Shown here: positions 32,400 to 48,400 of the stretch, in pieces | Position numbering within the stretch: the stretch's first letter is position 1 | Layout of the letters: every line of letters starts with the position of its first letter | Source of the DNA: Phallus indusiatus | Lineage: Eukaryota > Basidiomycota > Agaricomycetes > Phallales > Phallaceae | Direction of reading: 5' to 3' | DNA length: 64,000 bases | NCBI GenBank assembly: GCA_027605045.1 | Contig: JAQFWX010000020.1 | Coordinates: 434,001-498,000 of the forward strand | Program-made: the position numbers and the translations under genes | The notes under the pieces: generated by a model | The model's input: only the letters and a program-made list of their open reading frames with translations | Database searches by the model: none | What the model was told of the DNA's origin: nothing

Positions 32400-35300
32400 G
32401 CCAAAGTAGAACGAAAAAAAGAGCCAGTTGACATGATTGTTACCCTACTTTCGATGAGAGAACAAAGTAAAACCCCTTACCAAAATTATGGTTCCTGCGC
32501 CAAAAATATCTCAGTTTTACCGATTTATAACCCAATCAAATCGTCTCTAAAGGTAAATAGTTTGGCTTAATATGGGTCGGACCACGTGTGCCTGGGAGGC
32601 CAAAAAGTCTATTTCACTTAACATATTTATAACGACCCAATCAAAAACTACCAGAACTATTTTCCTCTTCGTGACAGGCGAAATTGTTTCTCATCAAATC
32701 ATTCGCGATTTGCATAACGGCAGCATAAATTTCGCGATTTTAAGCAGCATTGCTTTGAAATTCAACCAAAAGGAACGAGTAGCACGTTGACTATTGAACC
32801 ATCATTCTTGTGACTCGTTTCATCTGACTGGACACAGAAGCCCAGGCTGCTTCTTCACGGAGCAGCCCAGCGTCCCTCTTTGTTGATCTTTGCAAGGGAG
32901 AAAAAAAATCCCGTTATCTCCAATTTAGCGTTCTTGATTCGTTACCATCGTTCGGTATCCGTCGCGAGGAACGCCGGTACACTGGTTTTTTTACCCAAAT
33001 CTGTTTTTATTATTGAGAAAGTATCCCATAGCAGAGCCAAGGCGAGAAGTACCATGAAAAGCGAGCAAATCCTGGTGGAAAGCATAAGTTGTCGGAAGGT
33101 ATCGTATCGCTTCACAGTTGTAGCAGGAAGTGCTGCAAAATGTGAATTCTATCTCGTTTCGGCAAGTCTAATCGACGGTTGACTAAACGTAGGGTATGAG
33201 AAATTAACTCCTGAATATGTGGAAACTAGCAAAATAATGACTTCATCTCTTGAGAGTTTTCAAGGGATGAAGATTGTAGAGGAACATCCCGGAAAGACGA
33301 ATGGGGTTCTATCAAGTGCCGAACGCTTTGCAGAGATTCTGCGCATGAAGGCGCTCCTGATTGTCCGAAATAATTTTTTTGTTGTATTTCAAATTTAAAC
33401 ACTACATCAATAAGCTGATTATAACTCAAAGAGAAGTAGGTCCACTTCGTACTCACACTCTCGTTACCGTTTGCCACAAGTAATACGACGCGATTTCCGT
33501 CTTCGAATCGGAACTAAGGAATCATGCAATTTATCAAATCGCTCTGGCATAAGTTCGATAAACGCTGAAGGAGGTTTCATAGTTGTTTCAGTGAGATGGA
33601 GACCCATCTCACTAACCAGAACGACTTCCACGCGCCGACCAATAAGAAGATGCATGTACAGTCAAGTCTGACAGCCCTGCGAAAAACGACACCTAAGGGC
33701 CGGGGTACCTTGTTAAAATAGAAATAGAATAGGCTGCGTAGGCACAGGCCTTACCTCGCAATAAATATAGAAGGTTATAAATACAAAATCGAATCAGGTC
33801 GTTTTTTGACAAGTTGACATTCTTTACCGTAGCCACCGATCCATCGAGGAACTCCGGATTTGTAGAAGTCCCATTGTGCCAGTTGAATTTCATACCGGAC
33901 AGATGTAACCTAAAGTTTTGACATCCGTATCGATTTCATTGACAATTCAGCGTCCATATGCACACGGATCCGAGTCGTTCTCGGACTGTTGACATGTAAC
34001 TCGGCTCTCGTGGCACTTATGAAACGTAAATGACGACAGAAATCGGTGATGTTTCCATCAAAAGCCGACAAATTGTAGGAACACTTGGACCTTGACTAGG
34101 TTGATGTAAAAACAGGTTGACAGTGGGTTCCGATACGTCGTTCCTTCAAAAAGTAACATGAAGTCAATGATCTTAGAACCAATACCAGTAAGTCATGACT
34201 CGTCGTAAATGTATCAAATATAACACATACGAAGAAATGGATCGGAAACGAGTTTCACAGATACATGACCAATACAATTGTAAGTTGTCAGTGTCAGGAC
34301 CTAGGGATGGTACTTCAGTGCCATGGCTGATGATTAAACAAGTAGTCATATTGCGTGTTTTGAAACCATATGAGAGAAGTGTCTTTGTGTTGGAGGAACT
34401 GGCCTCAAATGATATCAGACCTCGAGGAAATCCATAACAATCTTGAGCCATCATGATCTATCAAACGATGATCAAGGAAATATTCTTCTTTCGTCGCCAG
34501 CCTAGAATGATTTGGAAACGGCGGACTTGTCAGAACAGTGGCAAAACCGGTGTCTAGTAATCCCCTTCCTAAAATTGTTAAGGTTGTTATCACTTGGAGT
34601 TTAGCAGCAACGAGGCAACAACGAATCGAGCTCTGGTGTGGCTCTGGTGTGGCTGGTGATGTCTGGCCGTGGAACTTTGCTATGTAATCCTCTTACGTAA
34701 TTGGACAATACAGGCGCCCTTTCTCCTTGACTAGCTTCCTTTGAGAACTTCCTTGTTGCCGTCCCTTTCCAATCCATTTATTTGCTTTTGCTTGCTTTGG
34801 AGGTCCTAGTCAGGAACACCACCCCTGTCTATCGCATCTTTGGAATAGAACCTTGCTTCTCGAAACTGCCTGTCAATACTGGGTTATGAGTGAATTGCGC
34901 CCATCTCGTCAAGTCTTCCGTCTCACCGCATGTCGCATGCCTATTTATTACCTGCGTAGGCTAACGTTCATTCATTCGTTTAAGTAACCGATAGATCATA
35001 GCTTGACGGTCGACCTGATCCATGTCAAAATATGATTATGGTGCATTGTTCCTCTCTTCAAGTATGTAACTGTTCCACATGCAATATTTGTTGATGCGGG
35101 CGAAAGAACCAACTTGAAAAGTCCGAGAAGTGCGTGCATCTGAATCAAACGATTTGTCCAACTCGCCCCAGAAGTCAAAAAGGCACAACGTGATGCTCAG
35201 AATTCAATGATACCAGACAGCATTTTTTTTTATATAAAGAAACTTCGGACATATTTACAACAACCAACTTCAATCACCCCCGACAATAGATAATAAAAAA

Positions 35301-35426
35301 ACAAAAGCACAGGCTTTTAACTGCGTCAGACCCAACGCTTCTACAACAAATAGATAAGGCAATAAATCAACAATCGAGTAAGAAAGAAAGCGTCAAATCA
35401 GCTTTCTTCAATTTGAGTCGAATTGT
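32400..35426. other. Spacer between the two manganese peroxidase genes
   Basis: About 3 kb with only weak coding signal, apart from the eroded minus-strand fragment at 33464-33655. The first few hundred bases after 32400 are the upstream region of copy 1. Several minus-strand frames (33226-33477, 33693-33893, 34173-34454) could be pieces of one decayed gene, but no domain was recognised. Confidence 0.35.
33464..33655 (-). pseudogene. Unrecognised, possibly frameshifted gene fragment
   Basis: The frame reads VVLVSEMGLHLTETTMKPPS and FIELMPERFDKLHDSL like ordinary protein, then turns basic (RRRKSRR). In another frame the text after that point continues as FEDGNRVVLLVANGNES, which looks more protein-like. 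A small indel near 33510 would explain it. The family is unknown and support is weak. Confidence 0.25.
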
Positions 35427-36900
<1,474 letters not shown>

Positions 36901-36977
36901 TGTTGAATCTCTAGAAGGATGAACTAGATGACCAGTCGACTTGAAAGTCTGAAGAGCCTAAGACACATTTCGCAAAG

Positions 36978-36985
36978 CTTTTATA
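36978..36985 (-). promoter_or_regulatory. TATA box of manganese peroxidase copy 2
   Basis: TATAAAAG on the minus strand, 78 bases before the ATG, matching copy 1. Confidence 0.7.
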
Positions 36986-37380
36986 CCTAAATCTGAGTTC
37001 ATCGGCTAACGCATCTAGTGAAAACGAAAAAAAAAAACAAAGATAGAGAAGAAGGATAGCAAGAGAATTAATTTTTGGTCGTTTTCGTGCTTTACCAGAG
37101 TTACGGATATGAACCTTCTGATTACGCCTCAACTTTGGCACCAATAAATGTCCTTGTAAACGTAAACCGATCCCTCGAGACAGGAGGCGGCAAGTCAGAG
37201 CCCTGAGAGATCATAAGTCTAATTAGCTCTTTTTAGCCATATAAGACTGGAATCGACCAACTACAGTGAACCGAAATCATCACCACTCACCCATTGATGG
37301 TAATCTGCACGACAAATTCGTGGCAACCCGTTTGTTAATCCTGCAATGAGCAGTTGAGAAGTCAGTTACGAAACACTGGA

Positions 37381-37851
37381 TCATGCTCCGAGCCGTAATG
37401 AGCGATCAGCTAATAGCACCTCGGGTATTGCAGGAACATGATATGATGCTTTATTCCTGTTGCTGATGTGATGATGGCACAACCGTCCAGTAGAGTCACA
37501 CCATGAACCAATTGAATTGTTGATCTTTGCACGAACTGAGAATCCGACCAATAGAAATGATGAGGCCACACCCGATGTATCCGAGGATCCATTAATTTGG
37601 GTGATTGGCATCGCGGGCGAGCTGTGGTCTGCAAATACCAAATTCGTCAACGTCCTAAATGTTGAAGCGATTTTGTACTGGTGAAAAGTCAAAAGCAGCG
37701 TCAGGTATTGGACCTGATACGGAGGATATATTTCAGCATGTGGAAAAATACAACTACATAAATTATCATTGGACGATATTGTATGTATCATTTCCCCTAC
37801 ATCGGATATGAGCAATGCGAAAAAAAAAGAAACGATAAAAGATACGCACAC
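37381..37851 (-). CDS. Unrecognised open frame, uncertain gene
   Basis: This 156-codon frame has a hydrophobic start (FIVSFFFALLISDV) and Ser/Thr-rich text after it. An overlapping frame (37410-37634) also reads plausibly (GVTLLDGCAIITSATG), so a spliced or frameshifted gene on this strand is possible. No domain is recognised and the frame may be chance. It would lie between manganese peroxidase copy 2 and the DNA glycosylase gene, all on the same strand. Confidence 0.2.
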   Translation of the reverse strand: MCVSFIVSFFFALLISDVGEMIHTISSNDNLCSCIFPHAEIYPPYQVQYLTLLLTFHQYKIASTFRTLTNLVFADHSSPAMPITQINGSSDTSGVASSFLLVGFSVRAKINNSIGSWCDSTGRLCHHHISNRNKASYHVPAIPEVLLADRSLRLGA

Positions 37852-37970
37852 GCGATATAACTAAAATCAGCCTTAGAATCAGTTTTCCATGGCAATTATT
37901 CGGAGTATTTCACGTTTAGTGAGAAATTTATCTAAGCTGTGGCGGCCGCGCGTCATAAAATTTCAAATTT

Positions 37971-39485
37971 TTAGGATTGTATCACTAAGGCGTCCCCTGG
38001 TATGGGTGCAAATTCCGAGGTATCCAGTTCACCTTGCTTGATATTTTGAACGGTATCGTGCAAAGTCTTGAACAGTTTTACTTTATCGGTAAGCTGGAAA
38101 GTTATAAGCGTTGCATAATGAAGACAAATGACTGAACGCACCTGGTGGCTCACCACGCGTCCGGACTAAAACGTAATCAATTATGTATTCAGCAGGAACA
38201 GAGAAACCAATCACAGTGGAGGGCATTACGTATATTAACGTTTCCTGTTTCGCGGAGGTCTCTGATTCCTTTGTAAAAAGGAACTTGTACGGCTGCAAAC
38301 CCCAATTGAAGGATTTCGCTTTGGTCTTCTTTTGAGTCGTTACTGAAGATGGCAATTGTCTATCAGGGTCAATTTCCTCATCTTCTGATTTAACGACATC
38401 TTCTAACTTAGCCTCGGCATCGAGGGCCTCGAGCTTAACCTCATCTTCCAGTTTAACCTCTAACTTAACCTCTTCCAGTTTGACTTCGGATTTTACAGCC
38501 AAGGCACCTTTAGATGCGATGCGGTGAGATACTGTTTTCCCGTGCTGCTGAAGTAACTGCTTTAACACAGCCTCGACGATAAGCCAGATTCCTTTGCCGA
38601 CGAAGCATATGACTCGGGGTTTGTATCGGGTGACTTTATCCAGGAGATTAGGCACCGATTGTTTCATCTCAACTTTCGACAGTTCAGCTTGCTGAGACGG
38701 GTTAAGCTTAAGTATTATAAACGGTAGGTTTAATCAAGCCGAGTACCTCGGAAGAAACTCGATAGACCAGGTTAGTCTATAAATACAAATTTTGGTCAAT
38801 AGAAACATCTTATGTTAATGATATTGATCGACCACACCATGCCCATAGAATATGACTGCGGTAATGACACATCTTCAGAAGGTGACAAAAGCCTTGAGGT
38901 TAGGCCTTATGAATTACAAGTTTGGTTTAAAGCATGGCCGATGCTATCAATAGAGAACGCACTAACCACCGAGATGAAGAGCACGCCAAAAGTGGTTACT
39001 TGGATTAGCGAAATGATGCCCACTGGTCGCTGACATGAGGCCGGGACTATTTGAATGATGAATGAAGTTGAAATATAGGTTGATGAACCCAATCACTTTA
39101 TGCCACAGAATACAACTTTTTTGTGTTTGACTCTGATTAGCGTTTAAGCTGCAAAAAAAGACTTTTGATACGACTTACTATCCAAGTCAGGTGCCAAGAT
39201 GTCAGTTAGTCCTTTTAAATGTGCGTATTTTTCAGGAGACGCGTATCCACGTTTGGCTTTTGCTTTGGCCTTAGTACGAACTTTCTTAGTCGGAATCTTT
39301 TCTTCTTCTTCTTCTTCTTCGTCGCTGCTGTCCACAGCGGCAATCGTCCTCTTCAGCCTTCCACCATTATCTTTTTCAGATTCTTGTTTTGACAAAAGAC
39401 GAACCGATTTCCTTGTCGGCGTTGAGTACTCAAAACGACTCAATTTTTCTTTGAAGTCTGTGATGGGTGTGTTCACGTTGATCAT
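37971..39485 (-). CDS. Mismatch-specific uracil/thymine DNA glycosylase (TDG/MUG family)
   Basis: It removes uracil or thymine from G:U/G:T mispairs in the nucleus. The N-terminal 90 residues are Lys-rich with an acidic run (DSSDEEEEEEE), followed by the family start GYASPEKYAHLKGLTDILAP. Small exons then give VVFCGINPGLMSATSGHHFA (the catalytic GINPG motif) and NPSNHFWRALHLGGLTSRLL, SPSEDVSLPQ, TNLVYR and ELSKVEM. Next come KPRVICFVGKGIW and NWGLQPYK, and finally VMPSTSGRVVSHQ with the C-terminal helix (KVKLFKTLHD). About seven introns are needed. Between GKGIW and NWGLQPYK there is an insertion of roughly 65 residues rich in VKLE units. The ATG at 39485 is chosen because the N-terminal nuclear-type sequence starts there; the frame stays open further upstream to 39707. 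Confidence 0.85.
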
Positions 39486-40480
39486 AAACAGAGATGGCGG
39501 CAAGATGGCGGAACAAGATAAGCTGTAGGTGCTTGTGGGGGGCGTCGATCCGAGCGGAGTCTGAATCGCAGGACACGCCGGTTCTCCACTCACAACCACA
39601 CGACACCACGAGCACTCGACCTTTTGCTCATTGCATTTGTGCTGTCGTACATTTTCCATGCGTGTAATGCTTGGTTTTACGCCCAATTTTTGCCAAAAGT
39701 GTTTCACAAAAATTAAAACTTTCGTTCATTACTGCCAAAAAGCACAAAACACGGTGTCTTCATGAATCACGATAATCTCTCCAGACCGTTTGCAACGACT
39801 GCTTGCCCTTGTTTGTCGAGGGACACATGATACATGCTATAAACCGGTATCCGCACTGAAGAAAGCTATCATCATGAATGCACGTTAATATCCAAGTTTT
39901 CGATTTCCTTATCGCCGCGTTTCCGTTCGCCTTGAACCCATGATCATACCTCGTATCCCCCAACAATGCAAAATAATAAAGCCGCTAATCAAGCAAAACT
40001 CGCGGACATTACTTTTACACTCATGGGTCAAATGGACTTCATATCTTTGTACTCTCTTGGTCTTGTGCTCTCTTCATTTTGGATTTTGGCACTTCCTCTG
40101 CACTCCTTTTGAACACCTGCGCTTCACTTCGATCTCAATCGGACATGCGCCCACTAAATATGGCATTGAATTTAGGAGGAAACTGCGAGTACTACTACGT
40201 ATTATACCGGATGTGGGTCCCTGTTGATTATCTTGAGGCCTTGATTCAAAAAATAGTGGGTCTCCGAATACCACAACTCCTGCAAGAACACACATGTACG
40301 CCACACCTTTCTTTGGGAACTTCACATTTCTGGAGGATGCAACCCTTGTCACGCCCATACTGCATGTAGCCAACGGTCTATCCATAAATTCAAACAATGT
40401 TGTGGTTTATATTGCTTCACTCGTCGCTGTTTGGCGAGCGAAAACTATTTCCCTCGTTTTTCCTAATGTTCCCTCAACCT
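39486..40480. other. Divergent spacer, glycosylase and proline-rich gene
   Basis: There is no clear gene. Open frames on both strands (e.g. 40079-40369 plus) lack domains. It would hold the promoters of both flanking genes. Confidence 0.35.
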
Positions 40481-41560
40481 ATGGGTCTTGTTTATGATTT
40501 GAATCTTTTTGCGAGGAATTCGCATAAGGTACAAGCCTCTGATCGTCGTAGAGTCAAGCCAACGAGCTACGACAAATATGGTTATCCCTTTGCGACCTTC
40601 GGAGGTTCCTCCTATTACGACCCTGTCGTTCATGTTTTGCATGCAGAACCAGGCGTTGTAGTTAATCTCGTAGACGGTCCATCTTCACGACATCGTTCTT
40701 GGACCCACCCTCCGATCCCGGATCACAAGTACAACCGAAACGGCGCTCGGTACTACCAAGGTCGTGATCCTTTCTCGAACAACCCCAGGAATTTCCCCAG
40801 CGCACCACCACCTCCCCCGCCTCCCCCACCTCCAAGAAATAATTATGAAAGTAGGCCTTTGCCGCTCCCTCCGGTCCCACATAATAATTTCCCGCCATCT
40901 CCTCCATTCATGGTGGACGAGCACCATCCCGATGCACACTTCTCGATGCCCCGCCATCCTCAAGGATATTTCGCGGATGACGAGGACGACGATCTGCTGG
41001 GACCTCCGCGTCCTTCACTGCATGTAGCAGACCCAGTGTTCTTGGGTGCCCGAAACTCGCCCCAGCACGTTCCTTCCTCCTTAGATGTTGCTCTCATTCC
41101 TAACTCACCCGAAATTTCGGATGGTTCTTTCCATTCCCCTAGTCTTTCTAACTCATCTCTCAGTCATCATCCTGATGATCATCGATATTATGATGCTTTG
41201 CATTCTTCCGTTTCTTCCGAATCCCCTCCATCTTCCATTCAAGCTTCGCCGCGGGTTCGCCGATTCTCAGATTTTTCCTTTCCCTCACCTAACACGCGAT
41301 CCGTCCGTTTTCATGATAATCCCGTCTTACCTGACCATTCGGAACGTCGCAAGGGCTGGTTTAACAGACGAGGAGACCAATTGTGGGACAATGATGGATC
41401 TTACGTCGCTGCTCTAGAACACGAGCAATATCCCGCCGATCTTCAAAATTACCCGGAACCAGGACGGGGCTGGATGAACGAAGAAGGAACTGTAATTGAT
41501 ATGAAACGTCGGCTTATTCGTAAGAAGATGAGGCCCGTATTGAAGAAAACATCTTTATGA
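40481..41560 (+). CDS. Proline-rich hypothetical protein
   Basis: An intronless frame of about 359 residues starting MGLVYDLNLFARNSHKVQA. A fairly ordered first 90 residues (YGYPFATFGGSSYYDPVVHV, AEPGVVVNLVDGP) are followed by disordered text: a polyproline run (12 or so Pro near residue 115), PPLP-like motifs, Ser-rich blocks, and a basic tail ending KRRLIRKKMRPVLKKTSL. Polyproline tracts can bind SH3, WW or profilin partners, but no family is recognised. The longer frame opens at 40397; the ATG at 40481 is preferred because the upstream residues are unlike the rest. Confidence 0.6.
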   Translation: MGLVYDLNLFARNSHKVQASDRRRVKPTSYDKYGYPFATFGGSSYYDPVVHVLHAEPGVVVNLVDGPSSRHRSWTHPPIPDHKYNRNGARYYQGRDPFSNNPRNFPSAPPPPPPPPPPRNNYESRPLPLPPVPHNNFPPSPPFMVDEHHPDAHFSMPRHPQGYFADDEDDDLLGPPRPSLHVADPVFLGARNSPQHVPSSLDVALIPNSPEISDGSFHSPSLSNSSLSHHPDDHRYYDALHSSVSSESPPSSIQASPRVRRFSDFSFPSPNTRSVRFHDNPVLPDHSERRKGWFNRRGDQLWDNDGSYVAALEHEQYPADLQNYPEPGRGWMNEEGTVIDMKRRLIRKKMRPVLKKTSL

Positions 41561-41754
41561 AAAAAGCCATGAAAAAGATACATGGAGCTTAGGTTTTTTT
41601 TTTCGTTTTTTTTTACCACGAGACGGCGTCCAATATTCATAGCACCCTTGTATTACTTAACTGTAATTGTACGGTTACAAGCCCGGAGCCTGTTGTATAA
41701 CATTCCTGATACTTTAATTATTGTCCAAGGCGAGTTCTCCGCACGTCATATGAG

Positions 41755-45267
<3,513 letters not shown>

Positions 45268-45472
45268 GTCATGCAGTAACGGGAACAAAAACTGAAAAGC
45301 AAGAAGCCGCGGCGCGTTGTGGACACCAATGGTCTGTTTAGCTGACATAACGATTTGGGCGTCAAAGCGATTGTTTTTCAACCTTGTCCGAGTCCTCGCT
45401 GGTGGAGCTTGGTGCGGTGTATTCACAAACAGTCTAAAAAGACAGAGTTAATTGAGATAGGAGGACAGGCTC

Positions 45473-48400
45473 ATGCAGGGCTTGCGCAGGGAGCTTCTTC
45501 CTCCGAGCGGGGTTGAGTATGCCACCAGTTTGAATCTTATTCCTAATACACTGCGTGGAGACAGCTCTGGCAAGGAATCGTTCCGAAACCTTGTCGTCGC
45601 AAGATCCAGTTATCTCAGAATATATGAAATACGTGAAGAACCAGCACCTTTACCTATGGTTGAAAATGTTGGCACTAGTGGTCGGAAAGGAACTGAGGCT
45701 GTGGAGGGCGAGGTTGAAATGGATCATCAGGGCGAGGGTTTCGTTAACGTTGGTGTCGTAAAGGTGACTATTTGCTTTTAATTTAATGCTTTGTATTGTC
45801 GTTGCATTGCGTAATGAAGTGTTCTTTTTCTCACTCTTGACTATATACGTACGATACTAATAAATTGGTCTCTTCAAAGTCCACCGCCTACAACCAGAAT
45901 GTTGTTCAGTCGACAGTCACGCGATTATATCTCGTTCGTTCTCATCGACTACATGGTGTTGTTATTGGTCTGGACCGCGTCAAAACATTAGCAACCGCTG
46001 TCGACGGCCTAGACAGGCTGGTTGTCTCGTTCAAGGACGCCAAGGTCGTTCTTATCGCCTTTTGCCCAATGGTAACATTGCTGAAATGAGTCCTTAACAG
46101 ATTGCTATTTTGGAATGGTCAAATACTGTTTATGATTTGATAACGTTATCTATACATACTTATGAAAGGGCGATACAGGTAATGAGGGTGTGGTTCTCTT
46201 CTTTTTGCCGGTCTGATATCCTTTTAGCTTTCACATAACACTTCTTCTCACCGGGCGCAAGTACGAATGGATCCCGATTCACGTTGTGCAGTCTTATCTC
46301 TGCCCAGAGATTCGTTGGCTGTACTTCCATTTTACCAATCCCTCGTCGATTTGGATGTTGGAGAGCAAGACCAGATTCTTGGGAGGTTGGGTTCTCTATC
46401 ATTTCCCCACTTTTTCTTAAACTGATTTGCATCACTTTAGAGATGTCCCCTATTCTCCCAGTTTTATCGTTACACTTACAGAAATTGACGAGAAAATTCA
46501 TAATATCATAGACCTAACATTCCTACCGGGATTCAACAATCCAACAATCGCCATCCTTTGCGAATATCAGCAGACTTGGACGGGGTATGTATCAATGCGT
46601 ATCTAATCGTTTATCTCAAATAGCTAATATCTTCTTAGGCGTTTGAAAGAATTTAGAGATACCACGTCGCTTTTTGTGATAACCCTTGACCTCAACACGC
46701 GGCTGTATCCTATAATCTTTCAGGTGCATAATCTGCCGTACGACTGTTTAGCAGTCCATCCGTGTCCCACTAGCTATGGTGGAGTTCTCCTTGTCGCAGC
46801 GGACTCAATCTTACATGTGGAACATACTGGACGGGTAACCGCGATTCCAGCTAATGGTTGGGCTTCAAGAACGACAGATATTAAAATGATTGAAGACGAG
46901 TCTTCAAAGAATAGAGACATTGCGCTAGAAGCGTCCAAACTCCTATTCATTGATGATCGTAATATGCTGCTCTTCACCAAGCAAGGGTTTGTCCATCCCG
47001 TGGAAATAGAAGTGGAAGGCCGGGTCGTTTTAAATATCATTATTTCACCTCACATCGCTCAATGCACTATACCTTCCGTCGTGGTCGGCGTTGGATCTGA
47101 TCATTTTTTCGTCGGCAGCACTGCCGGACCATGCTCTATATTGAAAGTGCTACGAATATTGGAGGAGCTTAAAGATACCGTCAGCTCAACAGCGATTGCC
47201 GCTGAAAATGCTGATGCTGATATGGATTTGGACGACGGTGAGACTCTGTTTGACTTTTATTCAAAGATTCTAGTATGCTAGCCCGCGATCAGATATTTAT
47301 GGAGAGAAAGTTTTGGAACCCAGTGATGCTCCGAATAAAATGGTCAATGGTCATGGTGAAACAAGAACAGTTTTACGGTTGGCACTTCGAGATTCTCTCC
47401 GTGAATATGGCCCAATCAGTGCTATGGCGTTTGAACTGGCACGAAACGGAGTTAGTATCTGGATCATTTTGGCTCAAAACTGTGTTCTTACGACTGCAAA
47501 CAGGATCGTTACGTTCCCGAATTGGTGGCTTGTACAGGCGTTGATTATCTAGGTGGTTTCACTCTGTTCCAAGTAGGTGTCGTTTTGTTTTCTCAACAAA
47601 AGAAAATGACATATTCCTCTTGATTCAGCGAGATCTTCCGACACGGCTAAAACGGAAACTCCACGCAATAGGAGGTAGTCGTGGAGTATGGTCTCTCTCA
47701 GTAAGACCAGGATCCAAATCCACTAGCTCGCACCCGGGGCGATCAGGAATACATGACGACGACTCAATCATCGTCAGCACTGACGCAACCCCTAGTCCCG
47801 GACTTTCAAGAGTATGTCCCATGCATCGATTTTCAAATTGGCCAGTGTTTCATATCTTTGTCAGATGGCGTCTGCTTCACGATCTCCTAAAAGTGATCCC
47901 GTGATTTTTGGACGCGTTACTGTAGCGACTATTGGTGCAGCATCATTTTTTCAACGAACTGCTATTCTTCAAGTGACCACAAACGCGTTACGCGTTTTGG
48001 AAACGGGTTTGTGTGCTCCATGCTTGGCGGTTTGTAGAATAACCTTTCAATCTTTATTTTTTTTACAGACGGAACGGAGCGTCAAGTCATTAAAGACATG
48101 GATGGAAACATGACCCGTCCCAAAATTAGGGCCTGCAGCATATCTGACCCATTTATCTTGATCCTTCGGGAGGACGACACTCTAGGACTTTTCGTCGGTG
48201 AAGCTGAACGTGGCAAGATACGCAGGAAAGACATGTCAGCCATGGGGGAAAAGGTAGTTTATACTTTTTTTGTTGCATTATCGTCACGCTCTGTAACTTT
48301 CATCAGAGTTCTCGTTATCTCACGGCATCCTTTTGTTCCGACCAAATGAACCTTTTCAAACTCGGCTATAACCCCAATTTGACACAGAACAAAACCAAAG

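Noticed and set aside
39430..39707. Longer N-terminus for the DNA glycosylase
   Set aside because: The frame is open but the extra residues are unlike the family; an ATG at 39485 precedes the nuclear-type N-terminus. It cannot be excluded.
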